Origin: Gigaspora rosea
Taxonomy: Eukaryota; Glomeromycota; Glomeromycetes; Diversisporales; Gigasporaceae
Assembly: GCA_003550325.1 (NCBI GenBank)
Contig: QKWP01002110.1
Location: forward strand, 13,746 to 77,745
DNA: 64,000 nt
Direction: 5' to 3'
Shown in pieces: positions 19,333-30,153 of the stretch (its first letter is position 1; each line of letters begins with the position of its first letter). A program made the position numbers and the translations under genes. The notes beneath the pieces were generated by a model, which had not been told where the DNA came from, did not search any database, and saw only the letters and a list, made by a program, of their open reading frames with translations.

Positions 19333-21720
19333 CATTTTTACAATATTGCCTTAAAAATGGTTTAAAATAGTTTGCTTTTTCAATAGGTATATCAGCTTGA
19401 ACAAATATACGAAGAAAATCTTCAATGAAAGTTTCTTTAATATCATTACTTTGCTAAAATAACTTTATTCCAACTTGGTGAGAGGTAGATTGTACAGGTC
19501 TTTGAGTTTTTGATGTATGCGCATCCGATTTTAAATGATTATCAATTGTAGACTTTTTTTCATGATTTACTACAATTTCACATGCTTTACAAAAAAGTTT
19601 TCCACCACTAGCATAAAAATTTGATTTATACTTTGGGTTTTTGACAAGACGTTCTGAAGCAGATACCATAATTGTATTAAAAAAAATTTAACAAAATGTT
19701 TTTTTGTAAAAAAAAAAAAATTCAAAAAAATGAAAAATTTTTTTTTATAAAAAATTAATTCGTAAGATATAAAAAAAATTGCAGATGCCTCACCATTAAT
19801 ATTAAAAAAAAAAAATTTCAAGTTAACGGCAAGATTGAAAAGGAAGCCAACATTGGCACATAAACAATCACATAAAGAATTTAAGTAATTAATTTAATGA
19901 GTTAACTGGTTTAGGATATTATAATATTAATATCCAGTACGGTACTAGAATGAATCCAAAAAGAAAAAAAATCACAATAAAAAAAAAAGAATCAAATGAT
20001 TTAAAAATTGACCAATCAACGGGCGCCAATTATGATTATGCGATTTTTGGTCAAATTATGCTTCACATATGCTATGCTAAAAATTGGCCAATTATGCGCA
20101 TCGCATCGCATCGCATAAAACTAGGGTCCCTAAAACAACTGTACTTCCCACTATAGTGGCGAGGTATCTGGGCATGTTTTGCAAATGCTTACAGTGCCGA
20201 ATATAGTTGAATAGCATCATGAGACTAAAGAGAACCTGATCACTACTACATGCACTTATACCAGCATATACTTGTATTGGTGGTTCCAAATCCTCTTAAC
20301 GTCCGAAAGACTCCCATATAGGTACGCCCAGAGCTTCGTTGGGTCTTGACATGTACACACCTCCATGTTTCTGCTTCTTATTGGCTGGTTAGTTTCGCTA
20401 CCCTTGCGAAGTTCACTAAACCCCAGTACCTGGTCAGTTACTCTTTGAATTATTTTCTCTATTCATTCTAGACTACCAATCCAGTTGGCCTGGAAGGATC
20501 AGTTCGCCAGACTTTAGGTGTTTAAGGTCTCCATTCCTTGGTTCATGCTTTTATAACACATGACCTTTTCCTCTGGTGCGACTCCGGCGGCCAGATTGGT
20601 GGGCCCCTTTGCCATAGAGGCTCTTGTCCATCTAGATTTCCTAGTTAGTTATCACTAAGATCCTATTTCCCGGTACCATCGAAAGTCCAGCTACCTCTCC
20701 ACTCGAGGCTTGCCAAATGGGTTTCAATTGTTCTGGTCCCTTGAATTTGTCTGTGTAACTTACACAACTATGCAAAGCTACATTCAAGATAGTGGTACCA
20801 AGGTTACAGGTAATATACCCGACTGATCGATGAACAAATATTACCATAACACAGGCCTATTTTCCAATTTGTCTCGAGTAAGATTTGAACTATAGACCTG
20901 CCACTTGGGGGTGACAACCAGACAGCTTCTCTATGTCACCACACCCTAGAACTCATAATATTTAAAAAAATCCACCTTCATATATTGATAAAAAAAACTT
21001 AGATAGACCTAAATTTTACTTAGGTAATACAAAATTGCTAATTCTGATTGGTCATATTATGTTGTTAACAATCCTGATTGGTCAAGCACATGATTTCATA
21101 TGATTACAACATAATTACTATTAGAAATGATTTATGTTCACCCTACCTTTAACTAATCTAATTTTCATCAAAATAATAAGAAAATCTTTAATGATCTTGT
21201 GATTCCATGATTAGATTTTAACGATTTTGGGCTTCTTGGAATCGTTTTTTCAAGGCGGTTAATTGGTAGTAAAATTATCAAAAATGGACTAGTCTGTCAA
21301 AAGTTATTGACGATTTTATATTAATTTCGAATTTTACTTTACACAGACTATTGATTAAATGATGATTTCTTGTGAACTATTAATCATAATTGCATAATTT
21401 TAGTACTATCTGACTTGTCTTATTGTATGAATCGAATGATACCAAAATTGTATAATTTGGATCAATGGTTTACAAGATATTATTAGTGATCTTTAGTGTA
21501 CCGAATTAGGCACTGTACCAAAATTGAACTATATTTTTAAAATAATCATTAAAATGTGATATCTTTGATTGTGTGATCAGATTTAGGTTTTTGGTATCAT
21601 TTGATTCGTTTCAATGAGACAAATTGAATGGTACCAAAATCATCTGATTCTGATTAATATGTCACATGGTATTTATCATAGAACTTAGATGTGCCGAATT
21701 AGGTATATCTACCTTATATA

Positions 21721-22721
21721 TTTTTTTATATCAAAGTTTCTGCATTGAGTGATAAGTCTTTTATTCAAGTTTGTGGATCAAAGAGCCTCTTTGGACACCT
21801 GACATTTGTTGCAAAGATGAGGAAACAACTAGCCACACATACAACTTTTGGTTATTTAATTTAAATAGTCTGCCCGAAGGTTTTACACTAGCTGCCATAC
21901 CTGCAACCCAACTAGAGGGTTGCTTATTTAAACCCTCTGGTCCCTGTTCCTCCTGCCAATTCTACTTGTTTCACCGGTACATCTCTCTGATACATTAGTT
22001 AGTCGAGGTCAGTTCCAAATACTATCAATAAATATCTCTTTAGGGCTACTTTATCCTTACGAGACACTTGGCAGAGTATTCCTTGTTCCACACAGGTATT
22101 ATCTACACTTCAGTAACTTATGCATTCACCAAGGTAAAAACTTGCGATCAGGATACTCTGCAACTGCTACCACTGCTCTTGTAAAGTTTACTCCAACCCT
22201 GATACCCACCATTACTTTTCTATCAGTTCTTTCTCAGTACATCCCAAACTTCCAATCCAGTTAGCCTAGAAAAGTCAATTTACCCTATCATTATGTGCCT
22301 TGTAGTTTTTCGTCTTCTGTTATCTACTTTTAAAACATAGGTCCTATTTCTCCAGTGCGATTCCGACGATGGACCCTTTTCTCTAAAGGTCTTGTTATTC
22401 AGTTCTCTGGCTTCGCATTCTAATACTCCAGTTTGGTATCACCATTAAAGATCTTTGCTATCTTCTTACTCGGACTTGCCAAATGAGTTTCTGTTTCTTT
22501 GGTTCCTTGAATTTGTTTGTGTAATGATATACAACTAAACCCGAAAGCTCTTATTCAAGATTGTGTATCAAGGCTACAAATAATATACTCAACTGATTGA
22601 TGAAAAACAGTTACCAAAACACAGACCTGTTTTTTTAAAGTATTGCCAGTAGAATTTGAATCCTAGATCTGCCGTTTGGGAGGTAACAACTTACCAACTT
22701 CTCTAAGTCGCTACACTCCTA
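21721..22721 (-). mobile_element. tRNA-headed SINE-like copy, about 1 kb
   Basis: On the minus strand it starts near 22721 with GGAGTGTAGCGACTTAGAG and a B-box-like GGATTCAAATTC equivalent (GAATTTGAATCCTAG on the + strand at 22659-22673). It ends in poly-A (T-run 21721-21727). The 3' half (ACTAGCCACACATACAACTT on the + strand near 21830) matches the copy at 54252-55276 closely. Target duplication was not resolved because of A+T-rich flanks. Confidence 0.75.
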
Positions 22722-22772
22722 TATAAATATATTTTTATATTTAAACAAGTTTATTTAAAATACAAAGTTATA

Positions 22773-23868
22773 CAGGATTTGATTTGACGATTTCTTGTAC
22801 CAAAACTTCTATAAAAACTGACTTACGAAAGATCTGTATATTAGTATATCTAAATATAACAAATCTCTATCAAGGCCACTGTCGGGTACAAAGATCATTC
22901 ACTATATGTTCTATGACTGAAATAAAGATGAAAGAGAACAGTAGATTTATAAGCAAAGCACCTTGGTGGGCTTTGGTGCTATTGAGAAAAAATGTATCAG
23001 AGAAACTCTAAAGCTTTGTCAAGATCTATAAACATGAAAATAGAAGTAGACACTTAGTTTAGTATACTATTTTATATAGCATAACTCTTTCACTCTTTCT
23101 AGTTTGATACCTACTCTCTTGGTATCAATGGCTCTTTCAGAATTTTCTACAAAATGGTTGTTTTAGCATATCTCTCCAAAAAATCGGCAGTGTTTACTCC
23201 ATTCAAATTGGAAAAGCATCTATCTACCATATTGGAATCAAGGTCACGAGTAAGTTTTGAAGACAAAATAAACAATGAATGACATGTAGGGTTTTTTAAA
23301 GAAACCATTAATAAAAATTCCTGATAGAATATTCTAGGATATTCTTTTGTTTTTCTTTTCTTTTGTTCTTTTTTTTCTTTTTCTCTTTTTTCTTATATTA
23401 TATGTATGTCAAACTATTGACTTTCTTTTTGTTTTTTCATCTTGTCCGTTTTATATTTGGTTTACTATTTAGGTTGTGTAGTTCTTCCCTTTTTTTATTT
23501 ACACTTTTCTTTTCATTCCTTTATATACTACTTTCTTACATTATTCTATATATTTGTTGCTTCGTTATGCAGTTATTGTTAATTAATATCTTTGCTAGGA
23601 TATAGGTGGAAGAAGTTTTAAAGGAAAGTTGGTAGTTATAACTGGCTATAGATTCGAGCCAGTGATCTATTAATTTGAGATACATACTTATCTTGGTGAT
23701 AGTGAGATGAAATCTACTCTGGCAAGTCATGGATAAGTGCCTATGGTAACTGGATAAATTTTATTTTAATTGTAAGGTTGTAAACCAGTAGGGAATTGAC
23801 ATTTGCATCTGTAATTTCCTTTTCTTTTAATAAAATAAAATATGATCACCAGGTTAATTAGCAAAAAA
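22773..23868 (+). mobile_element. 5'-truncated LINE of a second family
   Basis: The 1.1-kb segment ends with GATCACCAGGTTAATTAGC and poly-A. It is flanked by a 16-bp duplication AAAATACAAAGTTATA (22757-22772 and 23869-23884). The 3' part has a T/C-rich block (23341-23560) and then a G+C-richer stretch around a GATTCGAGCCAGTGATC phrase. Short open frames at its 5' side (about 75 codons from 22784) may be remnants of a C-terminal coding part, but no domain is recognised. The 3' end is unlike that of the LINE at 3803-8924. Confidence 0.6.
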
Positions 23869-23929
23869 AAAATACAAAGTTATAATTAATTTTAGTAAAA
23901 TATAGATTACAATTTTGGGCTTTAAATAA

Positions 23930-26100
23930 ATTATTTAAAATAAAAGTAAATGCTAAAATAATGTATTTTTGAGTACTAAGCACATTTATTTAGTTAAAAG
24001 TTATAATTCATTAACAAAATGCAGAATTTTTTTATATTTTTATTAATAAAAATATAAAAAATTCTGTATTATGAAAACTTTACTAATAAATTATAAATTT
24101 AGGCTCTAAATAAACTTATACAGCACTAAAAAACACATTATTTTAGTATATATTTCTTTAATTTTCATAATTTTTCAAATAAAGATAAACAAAATTATAT
24201 TTTGATAAAAATTTATCAATTTTACTTATATTAATTTAGAAAAAATAAGAAAATTAAAAGAATATATACCAAAATAATATATGTTTTTGGTGCTGTACAA
24301 GTTTACTTAGAGTCCAAATTTATAATTCAGTAGTAAATATTTGCATAATGCAGAATTTTATATATTTTTATTAATAAAACTATAAAGAATTCCACATCAT
24401 GCAAACTTTTACTAATGAATTATAAATCTGGGCTCTAAATAAACTTATTTAGTGCTAAAAATATATTATTTTGGCATATATTCTTTATAATTTTCTTAAT
24501 TTTTTAAATAAAGATAAGCAAAATTACATTTAGATAAAAATTTACCAATTTTACTCATATTGATCTGAAAAATTAAGAAAATTAAAGGAATATATACTAA
24601 AATAATGCATTTTTTGGTGCTGAATAAGTTTACTTAGAGTTTAAATTTATAATTCATTAGTAAATCTTTGTTTAATACATATTTTTATTAGTAAAAATAT
24701 AAAAAATTCTGAATTATGCAAAATTTTACTAACGTATTATAAATTTTGGCTCTAAATTTACTTGCTCAGCACCAAAAAAATACATTATTTTAGCATATAT
24801 TTCTTTAATTTATTTGATTTTTTTGATCAATATGATTAAATTAGTAAATTTTCATCAAAATATAATTTTGTTCATTTTTATTTGGAAAATTATGAAAATT
24901 AAAAGAATATATGCTAAAATAATGTATTTTTGGTGCTAAATAAGTTTACTTAAAGCCCAAATTTATAATTAATTAGTAAAACTTTGCATGATGCAAAATT
25001 TTTTATATTTTTATTAATAAAAATATAGAAAATTTTGTATTATGCATATATTTACTAATAAATTATAAATTTTTGCTCTAAGGAAAGTGCAGAAAATTAT
25101 GTAATTTTTTAAGGGGTGGGAGTCCTCAAATATCACGCCCTATATATATAGTATAAATAGCCAATAATATTGAAGTAAAATAGATTTTTAGTTAATCGCA
25201 AATATGTAGTTGCTACATAGTAAAGTCTTAATTCTATTATGTTAATTGATAAAGTAAACTTGTTTGAAAGATCAAATACACATACTCTGAAATTTTTATT
25301 AAAATTAAAGAATTTTTTATTATTTGACTTTTAATTTTTATGTTCATCGAATATATTTTTTTAAAAAATTTTAATTTTTTTGTCAAACGTAAAAATCAAA
25401 AGTCAATTAATAAAAAGTTCTTTAATACTTATGAAAATTTTATAATAAGTGCATTTTGACCTGCTGAATAAGTTTATTTAAGCGATTTTAATCGATTTGT
25501 TTAGTAAAACTTAGACTTTACTATGTAGCAACTTTTATCAATCATGGAGTTAAAGATATTTAAGTTTTTTTTAAATATTATAAAAGGTTAAATTTGATTG
25601 GTCAATGGTCCTATCACTAGAAGAGGAGGGGGGTATGATCTATGTAAACCCTAATTATATGATTTTCTGCACTTTCCTAAGTAAACTTGTTCAGTGCCAT
25701 AAAATACATTATTTCAGTATATATTCCTTTAATTTTCTTAATTTTTCAGATTAATATAAGTAAATTTAGTAAATTTTTATCAAAATATAATTTTGTACAT
25801 CTTTATTTGAAAAATTAAGAAAATTAGAAGAATGCATGCTAAAATAATGTGTTTTTTAGTGCTGAACAAGTTTACTTAGAGCCTAAATTTATAATTAATT
25901 AATAAAATTTTTCATAATGCAGAATTTTCTATATTTTTATTAATAAAAATATGAAAAATCCTGCATAATGTAAAATATTGTTAATGAATTATATATAACT
26001 TTTAGCACTAAATAAACGTGCTCAGCACTCAAAAATACATTAATTTAGTATTTACTTATATTTTAAATATATATATTTAAAGCTCAAAATTATAATCTAT
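23930..26100. repeat. tandem array of about 325-bp palindromic units
   Basis: The phrase GCTCTAAATAAACTTGTTCAGCACnAAAAATACATTATTTTAGCATATATT and its reverse complement alternate. Forward forms lie near 24120, 24450, 24765, 25693 and 26014, reversed forms near 23960, 24290, 24615, 24930 and 25858. Subtracting the 597-bp MITE, the period is about 325 bp and each unit is a palindrome. A fragment of the same family is at 56150-56265. No coding potential. Confidence 0.8.
25081..25677. mobile_element. TA-flanked MITE, 597 bp, mostly palindromic
   Basis: Ends AGGAAAGTGCAGAAAATTAT and AGGAAAGTGCAGAAAATCAT (minus strand) with TA at 25079-25080 and 25678-25679. Excising it restores the array phrase GCTCTAAGTAAACTTG. 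Inside (25185-25555) is a palindrome starting GTTGCTACATAGTAAAGTCT, homologous to 57128-57475. Confidence 0.85.
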
Positions 26101-26377
26101 ATTTTACTAATTAATTCTAACTTTTATTTAATTAAAAAACTTGTTTAAAATATAAAAATATATTATATCATTCAAACTCAAACTAGTTTGCAAACTTCAA
26201 ATCAAACTCAAATCAACCTTAGTATAATATTTGGGTTTGGTTTGAATTTGAATATTTTTTATTTGAATTTGGGTTTGATTTCAAACTTTATAAAATTTAT
26301 AGTTTGAGATTGGTTTGATTGGGGTTTGATCAAACTCAAGTCAAACCCGGATCAAACTTCGGAACCCTAAGAAAGAG

Positions 26378-28837
26378 TGACTGAATAATCTGAAAAAAAA
26401 AAAAATCAAAAATAAAATACTGCATTAGTATAAATCTAAAAAAANTATGGATGCATTGGTAACTAGTGATCATCACCTCCGATTATTTTTAGTTAAATTC
26501 TACTAAAATTATATAAAAAAAATTTTTTTTTTGTTAAAGCTAAAAGATAATTTTATAACCAAATTGTAAGGATATTAAAAATAAAAATAACTAGCAGCAA
26601 CTATTAATAGTAGTTAGTTAAATTACTATTTCTTATTTTTTGATAAAATTTAGAATTGAAAATATAGTTTTAAGCTAAAGTTAAAATTAAATATAAAAGT
26701 TCAGAATTTTATTTAGAGTTAAGTTTTTAGATAGAGTATTTTTGTTTTTAATTACTTAGTACATTTTTGAAATATAACACCCCTGGTTAAAATCAGCAGG
26801 GACAATTTAGTTACAAATTACACCTAATTTTCAAATTTTAATTAGTAGATCATTTAGGATGCGATATCAGATATCGAAGAGTGCGAGCCATCTAGCTAAA
26901 TCTGTTTATAGTATAAAAATTAACCTAGTATAATATCATGCTAAAGTAATTTTAAAATTAACATTTAATTTAAAAAAAAAATAAACAAAAAAAATAAATA
27001 AAAAACGTTTATAATACTCCAATCTTTTACGTATAATATTAAAATATATATCAGATATTAAAATATATAGTAAAATATATAATAGATTTTTAAAGATATT
27101 TTTATGTAGAATATTTTATATATTTTCATATATTTTTATTTTGTGTAAATTACATATTTTAATTTCGGAAATATAAAATTTTTAGCGAATTATTATTAAG
27201 TACTTACGAACGTGAGTTGCTTATCAGTATATAAATAACCAGCCACAAATTTTGGAAAAAAAAGATTTAGTATTTAGTATATTTTAGTATTTAAGTATTC
27301 AGTAAATACTGTATTAATTTGTTTTAATACTAGCCATTAATTAGCTATTTCGAAAAGAAATAATTCCGGCAGATATAACGCAAATTAATCCAAAAATGAT
27401 AATGACAATTAAAAAGGTATTTAAAAAGGTATTTAAAAAAGGTAATACATATAAAAAATCATAGAATAAATAAGAATCAATAATAATGACAATAAGCAAA
27501 ACGTGCAATACTTTAATGGAAAAATTATTTACTCATGTCGATATCATCAACATTTAGTGACTTATGAGACATTTAAGATCGAACACGTTTTGTACAGTAT
27601 ATATTACATAAAATTTTCACAATTACATAAACTATTATGAATTACATAAAATTATAGAAATAGATAATGTAATTAAATAGATTAGAAATGAATCAAAAAA
27701 GTTATAGCAGTTCTTTAAGACAATGAATTAAAGGATTCACAAAACATTCTTATCATCGAAGCTTATCATTGTTTTATTCATGACGCAATGTTGCATCCAA
27801 AAAATAAACATGCATCATCAGAAACATACATCATCAGAAAAAATGCATCATCAGAAAAATACATCATCATCATAAAAATACATCATCATCATAGACATCA
27901 TATAATCATAGACATCAGAAAAAATATATAATCAGATAAGATGGATCTAATCCCGAATTAAAACGTCATCATCACATATATATCATTATCATTATTTTTC
28001 ATCATATATGCCACTTTTTTTTCCTATCAAAGAATTTTTTAGCGACTTTGAATAATACGGCGATAAGGATAAGGAGTATATCATCACACTAGCTATATTT
28101 GTAATGAAATTACTTTTTTATCGTTATCTAATCCATTTGGGACGTCTAGTTTTGTTATTATTATTTGTAATTGGTTTACATAAATTAAATATCATGTGAT
28201 GAATATAGAATACTATATATGTAAATTTAGGCTAATACCAATTTGTAATTAGTTTACATAATTAAATATCTTAAATATCCGTGTAAAAAAAATACTACGT
28301 AATTTAGATTATTGCCAAATTCGTAATACCTTTGTATTAGGTCCGAAAACTCCGTCTTGAAATGGAAAAGTATACGTAAAAAAAATCAACCTTTTAATTA
28401 GTTATTATACTTTCACCTTTTTTATCTCTTTATTCTAATTATTTTCTATCAATTTTTTTACCCATTTATAAACTATATTTTTAACCAAATTAAGGTTCAT
28501 TCTTTTGCCATAAATTACAAGCTTTATGAAATACGTATAAGGGGTTATAAGTAAGCAAAAATTTTTATTGGTTCTCAAGAGTTGTGTCGGTTTTGAAACA
28601 CGCTAGGTCAAATAAGTTTTGATGTATTATTAAATTAAAGAAGGAATTATTATTAACTTTGATTCAAGATCGTTGTTAATAAAATAATAATGTGCATTAT
28701 GCATTAATTTGTTAATTCATTTTCAATAAATTTTACTTTTTATAGAGAAAAAAGGTATTATAGAACAATAATAAATAAAAAGAGGTATAAAAAAATTATT
28801 GTTAAAAAAATCATTTATTTTAAAAGAAATTATTTTT
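26378..28837. other. A+T-rich intergenic DNA, start of the gene compartment
   Basis: No open frame with coding character and no paired element ends. One undetermined base at 26445. CATCATCAGAAA reiterations occupy about 27805-27935. Confidence 0.6.
27805..27935. repeat. CATCATCAGAAA minisatellite, imperfect
   Basis: Repeated CATCATCAGAAAnATA and CATCATCATA words. Confidence 0.8.
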
Positions 28838-28922
28838 TTCACATATTTTACATATTTCACATATTTCACATATTTCACATATTTTACATTTTTTACATAT
28901 TTTACATTTTTTACATATTTTT
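28838..28922. repeat. TTTCACATA / TTTTACATA 9-10-bp repeats
   Basis: About nine units immediately upstream of the secreted-protein gene, followed by a T-run and an A-run. They may lie in its promoter or 5' untranslated region. Confidence 0.85.
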
Positions 28923-28963
28923 TTTTTTTTTAAAAAAAAAAAAAACAGATCAAAAGACAAAAG

Positions 28964-29533
28964 ATGAAATTTAGATCAATCACAACAATATTTTTAATAA
29001 TTATTCTTTATATTCTTATCGTTCATCCTGATGTTGGATTATCTAAAAGATCAACCAAAAAGAAAAAATCGAAAAAATCGTACGGAAAAAAATCATACAA
29101 ACAAAAATACATTAAAATAAAAAGTTCACCATGTAAACTTTCTGGATTCGTTAAAATTATACCAAAATATAATCCTGATGAGCTCTATGGAATAATTACG
29201 TTTAATGAAGTTATAGTGGATAATAAATACAAAAATACACAAATTGAAGGAATGTTTACAACACCTTTTGGATTGGCTGGATTAAAAACAAATGAAGGAA
29301 ATTATATTTACACGGCAGAACTTTATCATGAAAATAAGATTCATGATATAACCGAACCAATGTTTAATGGAGCAACCGAATTAGTTACTAAAGTACCTAA
29401 ATTAACGAATTTTACTATTTGTGGGAAAAATTCTATAATCGGAAAAACAATGGTTATTAAAAAAGGTGAAGAAGAAATAGCAGTATCCCAAATTTCAGGA
29501 TTAGAGTCATTCCTTTCTAACATTAATAATTAA
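28964..29533 (+). CDS. small secreted lysine-rich protein, possible SOD-like fold
   Basis: A complete 189-residue single-exon frame. Residues 1-27 form a clear signal peptide: MKFR, a hydrophobic core ITTIFLIIILYILIV, and a likely cut after DVGLS. Residues 28-52 are a very basic tract (KRSTKKKKSKKSYGKKSYK) resembling a nuclear-localisation signal. The remaining ~135 residues look like a compact beta-rich domain with only two cysteines, Cys57 and Cys153. The phrases LYGIITFNEV (74-83), MFNGATE (123-129) and NSIIGKTMVIKKGEEEIA (156-173) recall Cu/Zn superoxide dismutase strands and the SIIGRT segment, but the metal-binding histidines are not evident. So an inactive SOD-like fold is a guess. Export, small size and a basic tract also fit a secreted effector. 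The start is the first ATG after the T/A-runs; GGTATAAAAAAA lies ~180 bp upstream. The codons are A+T-rich like the surroundings. Confident as a gene, unsure of function. Confidence 0.8.
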   Translation: MKFRSITTIFLIIILYILIVHPDVGLSKRSTKKKKSKKSYGKKSYKQKYIKIKSSPCKLSGFVKIIPKYNPDELYGIITFNEVIVDNKYKNTQIEGMFTTPFGLAGLKTNEGNYIYTAELYHENKIHDITEPMFNGATELVTKVPKLTNFTICGKNSIIGKTMVIKKGEEEIAVSQISGLESFLSNINN

Positions 29534-30105
29534 AAACTTGTCAAAGTATGAAACAAAATATAATATGTCCTTGTTTAACAAAAAAAAAATTATAAAAACA
29601 AAAAGAAATAAGGAATATGAAAATTACATAATATATAATTAATATATTAATTCTTATATGTATTAATTCTATATTAATTCTATATTAATTTTAATCGTTA
29701 CTATATTTTCTGTATTTGCTATACCCTCCGAAATTACCCTGAAATTGTATATATATCCAACGGATTTTCGGTTGCCGAGGGGAAATTTTTAATTAATAGA
29801 ATAAATAATAAATAAATTAAATAATTTATTATATATAAATAAATAAAATAAATTAAATTAATTATAAATAGAATAATAAATAAACCGAATAAATCTAACT
29901 ATATATATCGATAATAAAAAGCTTCATAATGATCATCATACATGCATAAAATGCTTCTAAAAAATTTAGTAGAATGTTTGTTGTCATCATATGTACAAGT
30001 TTCTGGGTGTATATGTTCCCGTTCCTAAAAGTTTTCCATTAATTCAGTAATTAGAGAACGAATTCTTTTGTGATCCAATAAACTTTTAATTCAATAATAT
30101 AATTT

Positions 30106-30106
<1 letters not shown>

Positions 30107-30149
<43 letters not shown>
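30107..30149. repeat. (AT)n microsatellite
   Basis: Uninterrupted AT dinucleotides. Confidence 0.95.

Positions 30150-30153
<4 letters not shown>

Larger units (their letters stand above)
17806..19669 (-). pseudogene. hAT transposase (BED finger, DUF659, hATC), two introns
   Basis: Reconstructed as three exons: 19669-19333, 19254-18497 and 18424-17806. The start is the ATG at 19667-19669 (MVSASERLVKNPKY). Exon 1 has a BED-type zinc finger, LFCKACEIVVNHEKK then IDNHLKSDAH, for DNA binding. Exon 2 has KICITIDETTDSCGRAVVNI, typical of DUF659 in the RNase-H-like core, and NVILFITDNASYM. Exon 3 ends in the hATC dimerisation region with YWQEKLEILPNLSKSAVIYI and DVEHSFSAYNRILADNR. Both introns have GT..AG ends, and the second has a TACTAAT branch-like site. 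Damage: an in-frame TAG at 19454-19456 and a one-base shift in the 8-A run at 19081-19088. Exons 2 and 3 otherwise stay open, so inactivation looks recent. Splicing is predicted, not proven. Confidence 0.88.
17599..20132 (-). mobile_element. hAT transposon with complete ends, 2534 bp
   Basis: Terminal repeats TAGGGTCCCTAATGCGATGC and TAGGGACCCTAGTTTTATGC (right end, minus strand). A perfect 8-bp duplication AAACAACT occupies 17591-17598 and 20133-20140. GATGCG words are reiterated near both ends, three 31-bp units on one side and GCATCGCATCGCATCGCAT on the other, possibly transposase-binding sites (inference). The interior encodes a hAT transposase on the minus strand, broken by one stop and one frameshift. 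The element may still be mobilisable in trans. Confidence 0.92.
17097..20945 (-). mobile_element. tRNA-headed SINE-like copy, split by a hAT
   Basis: On the minus strand it starts at 20945 with a tRNA-like head (GTGACATAGAGAAGCTG, then a B-box-like segment AGTTCAAATCTTAC), runs down to 20141, is interrupted by the hAT, and resumes at 17590 to a poly-A tail (T-run at 17101-17106). A 16-bp duplication flanks it, CTAGAACTTATAATAT at 17081-17096 and CTAGAACTCATAATAT at 20946-20961 (15 of 16). Without the hAT it is about 1.3 kb. The 5' half aligns with 54252-55276; the 3' part differs. Confidence 0.7.
16530..21714. mobile_element. palindromic element with 0.45-0.6-kb arms, hosting other insertions
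   Basis: Ends AGGTAGATATATCTAATTTG and AGGTAGATATACCTAATTCG (minus strand), flanked by TATA on each side. The arms (16530-17080 and 21000-21714) are inverted copies, each containing GGTACCAAAATCAT, ACAAGATATTAT and the TTTTGGTAGTAAAAT block, each with further inner inverted pairs. Between the arms lies a minus-strand tRNA-headed retroelement, itself split by the hAT at 17599-20132. Confidence 0.65.
16318..26369. mobile_element. outer hAT-like element, 10 kb including nested insertions
   Basis: Ends TAGGGTTCCTACAAACCC and TAGGGTTCCGAAG (minus strand) with flanking 8-mers AGAAAGAA (16310-16317) and AGAAAGAG (26370-26377), 7 of 8 equal. The subterminal ~200 bases on both sides are dense in AAACCCAAATCAAA words in opposite orientation. 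Removing the insertions at about 16526-22727 and 22773-23868 makes the left and right arms continuous reverse complements: AAACTAGTTTAAGTTTGAAT on the left pairs with the segment near 26170, and TAAAATATAGATTACAATTT near 23898 pairs with the segment near 26085. The interior is the palindromic array at 23930-26100. Confidence 0.65.

Noticed and set aside
19950-20156. 68-codon plus-strand frame at the hAT end
   Set aside because: Opposite to the transposase and running through its terminal repeat; Lys run from A-rich DNA.
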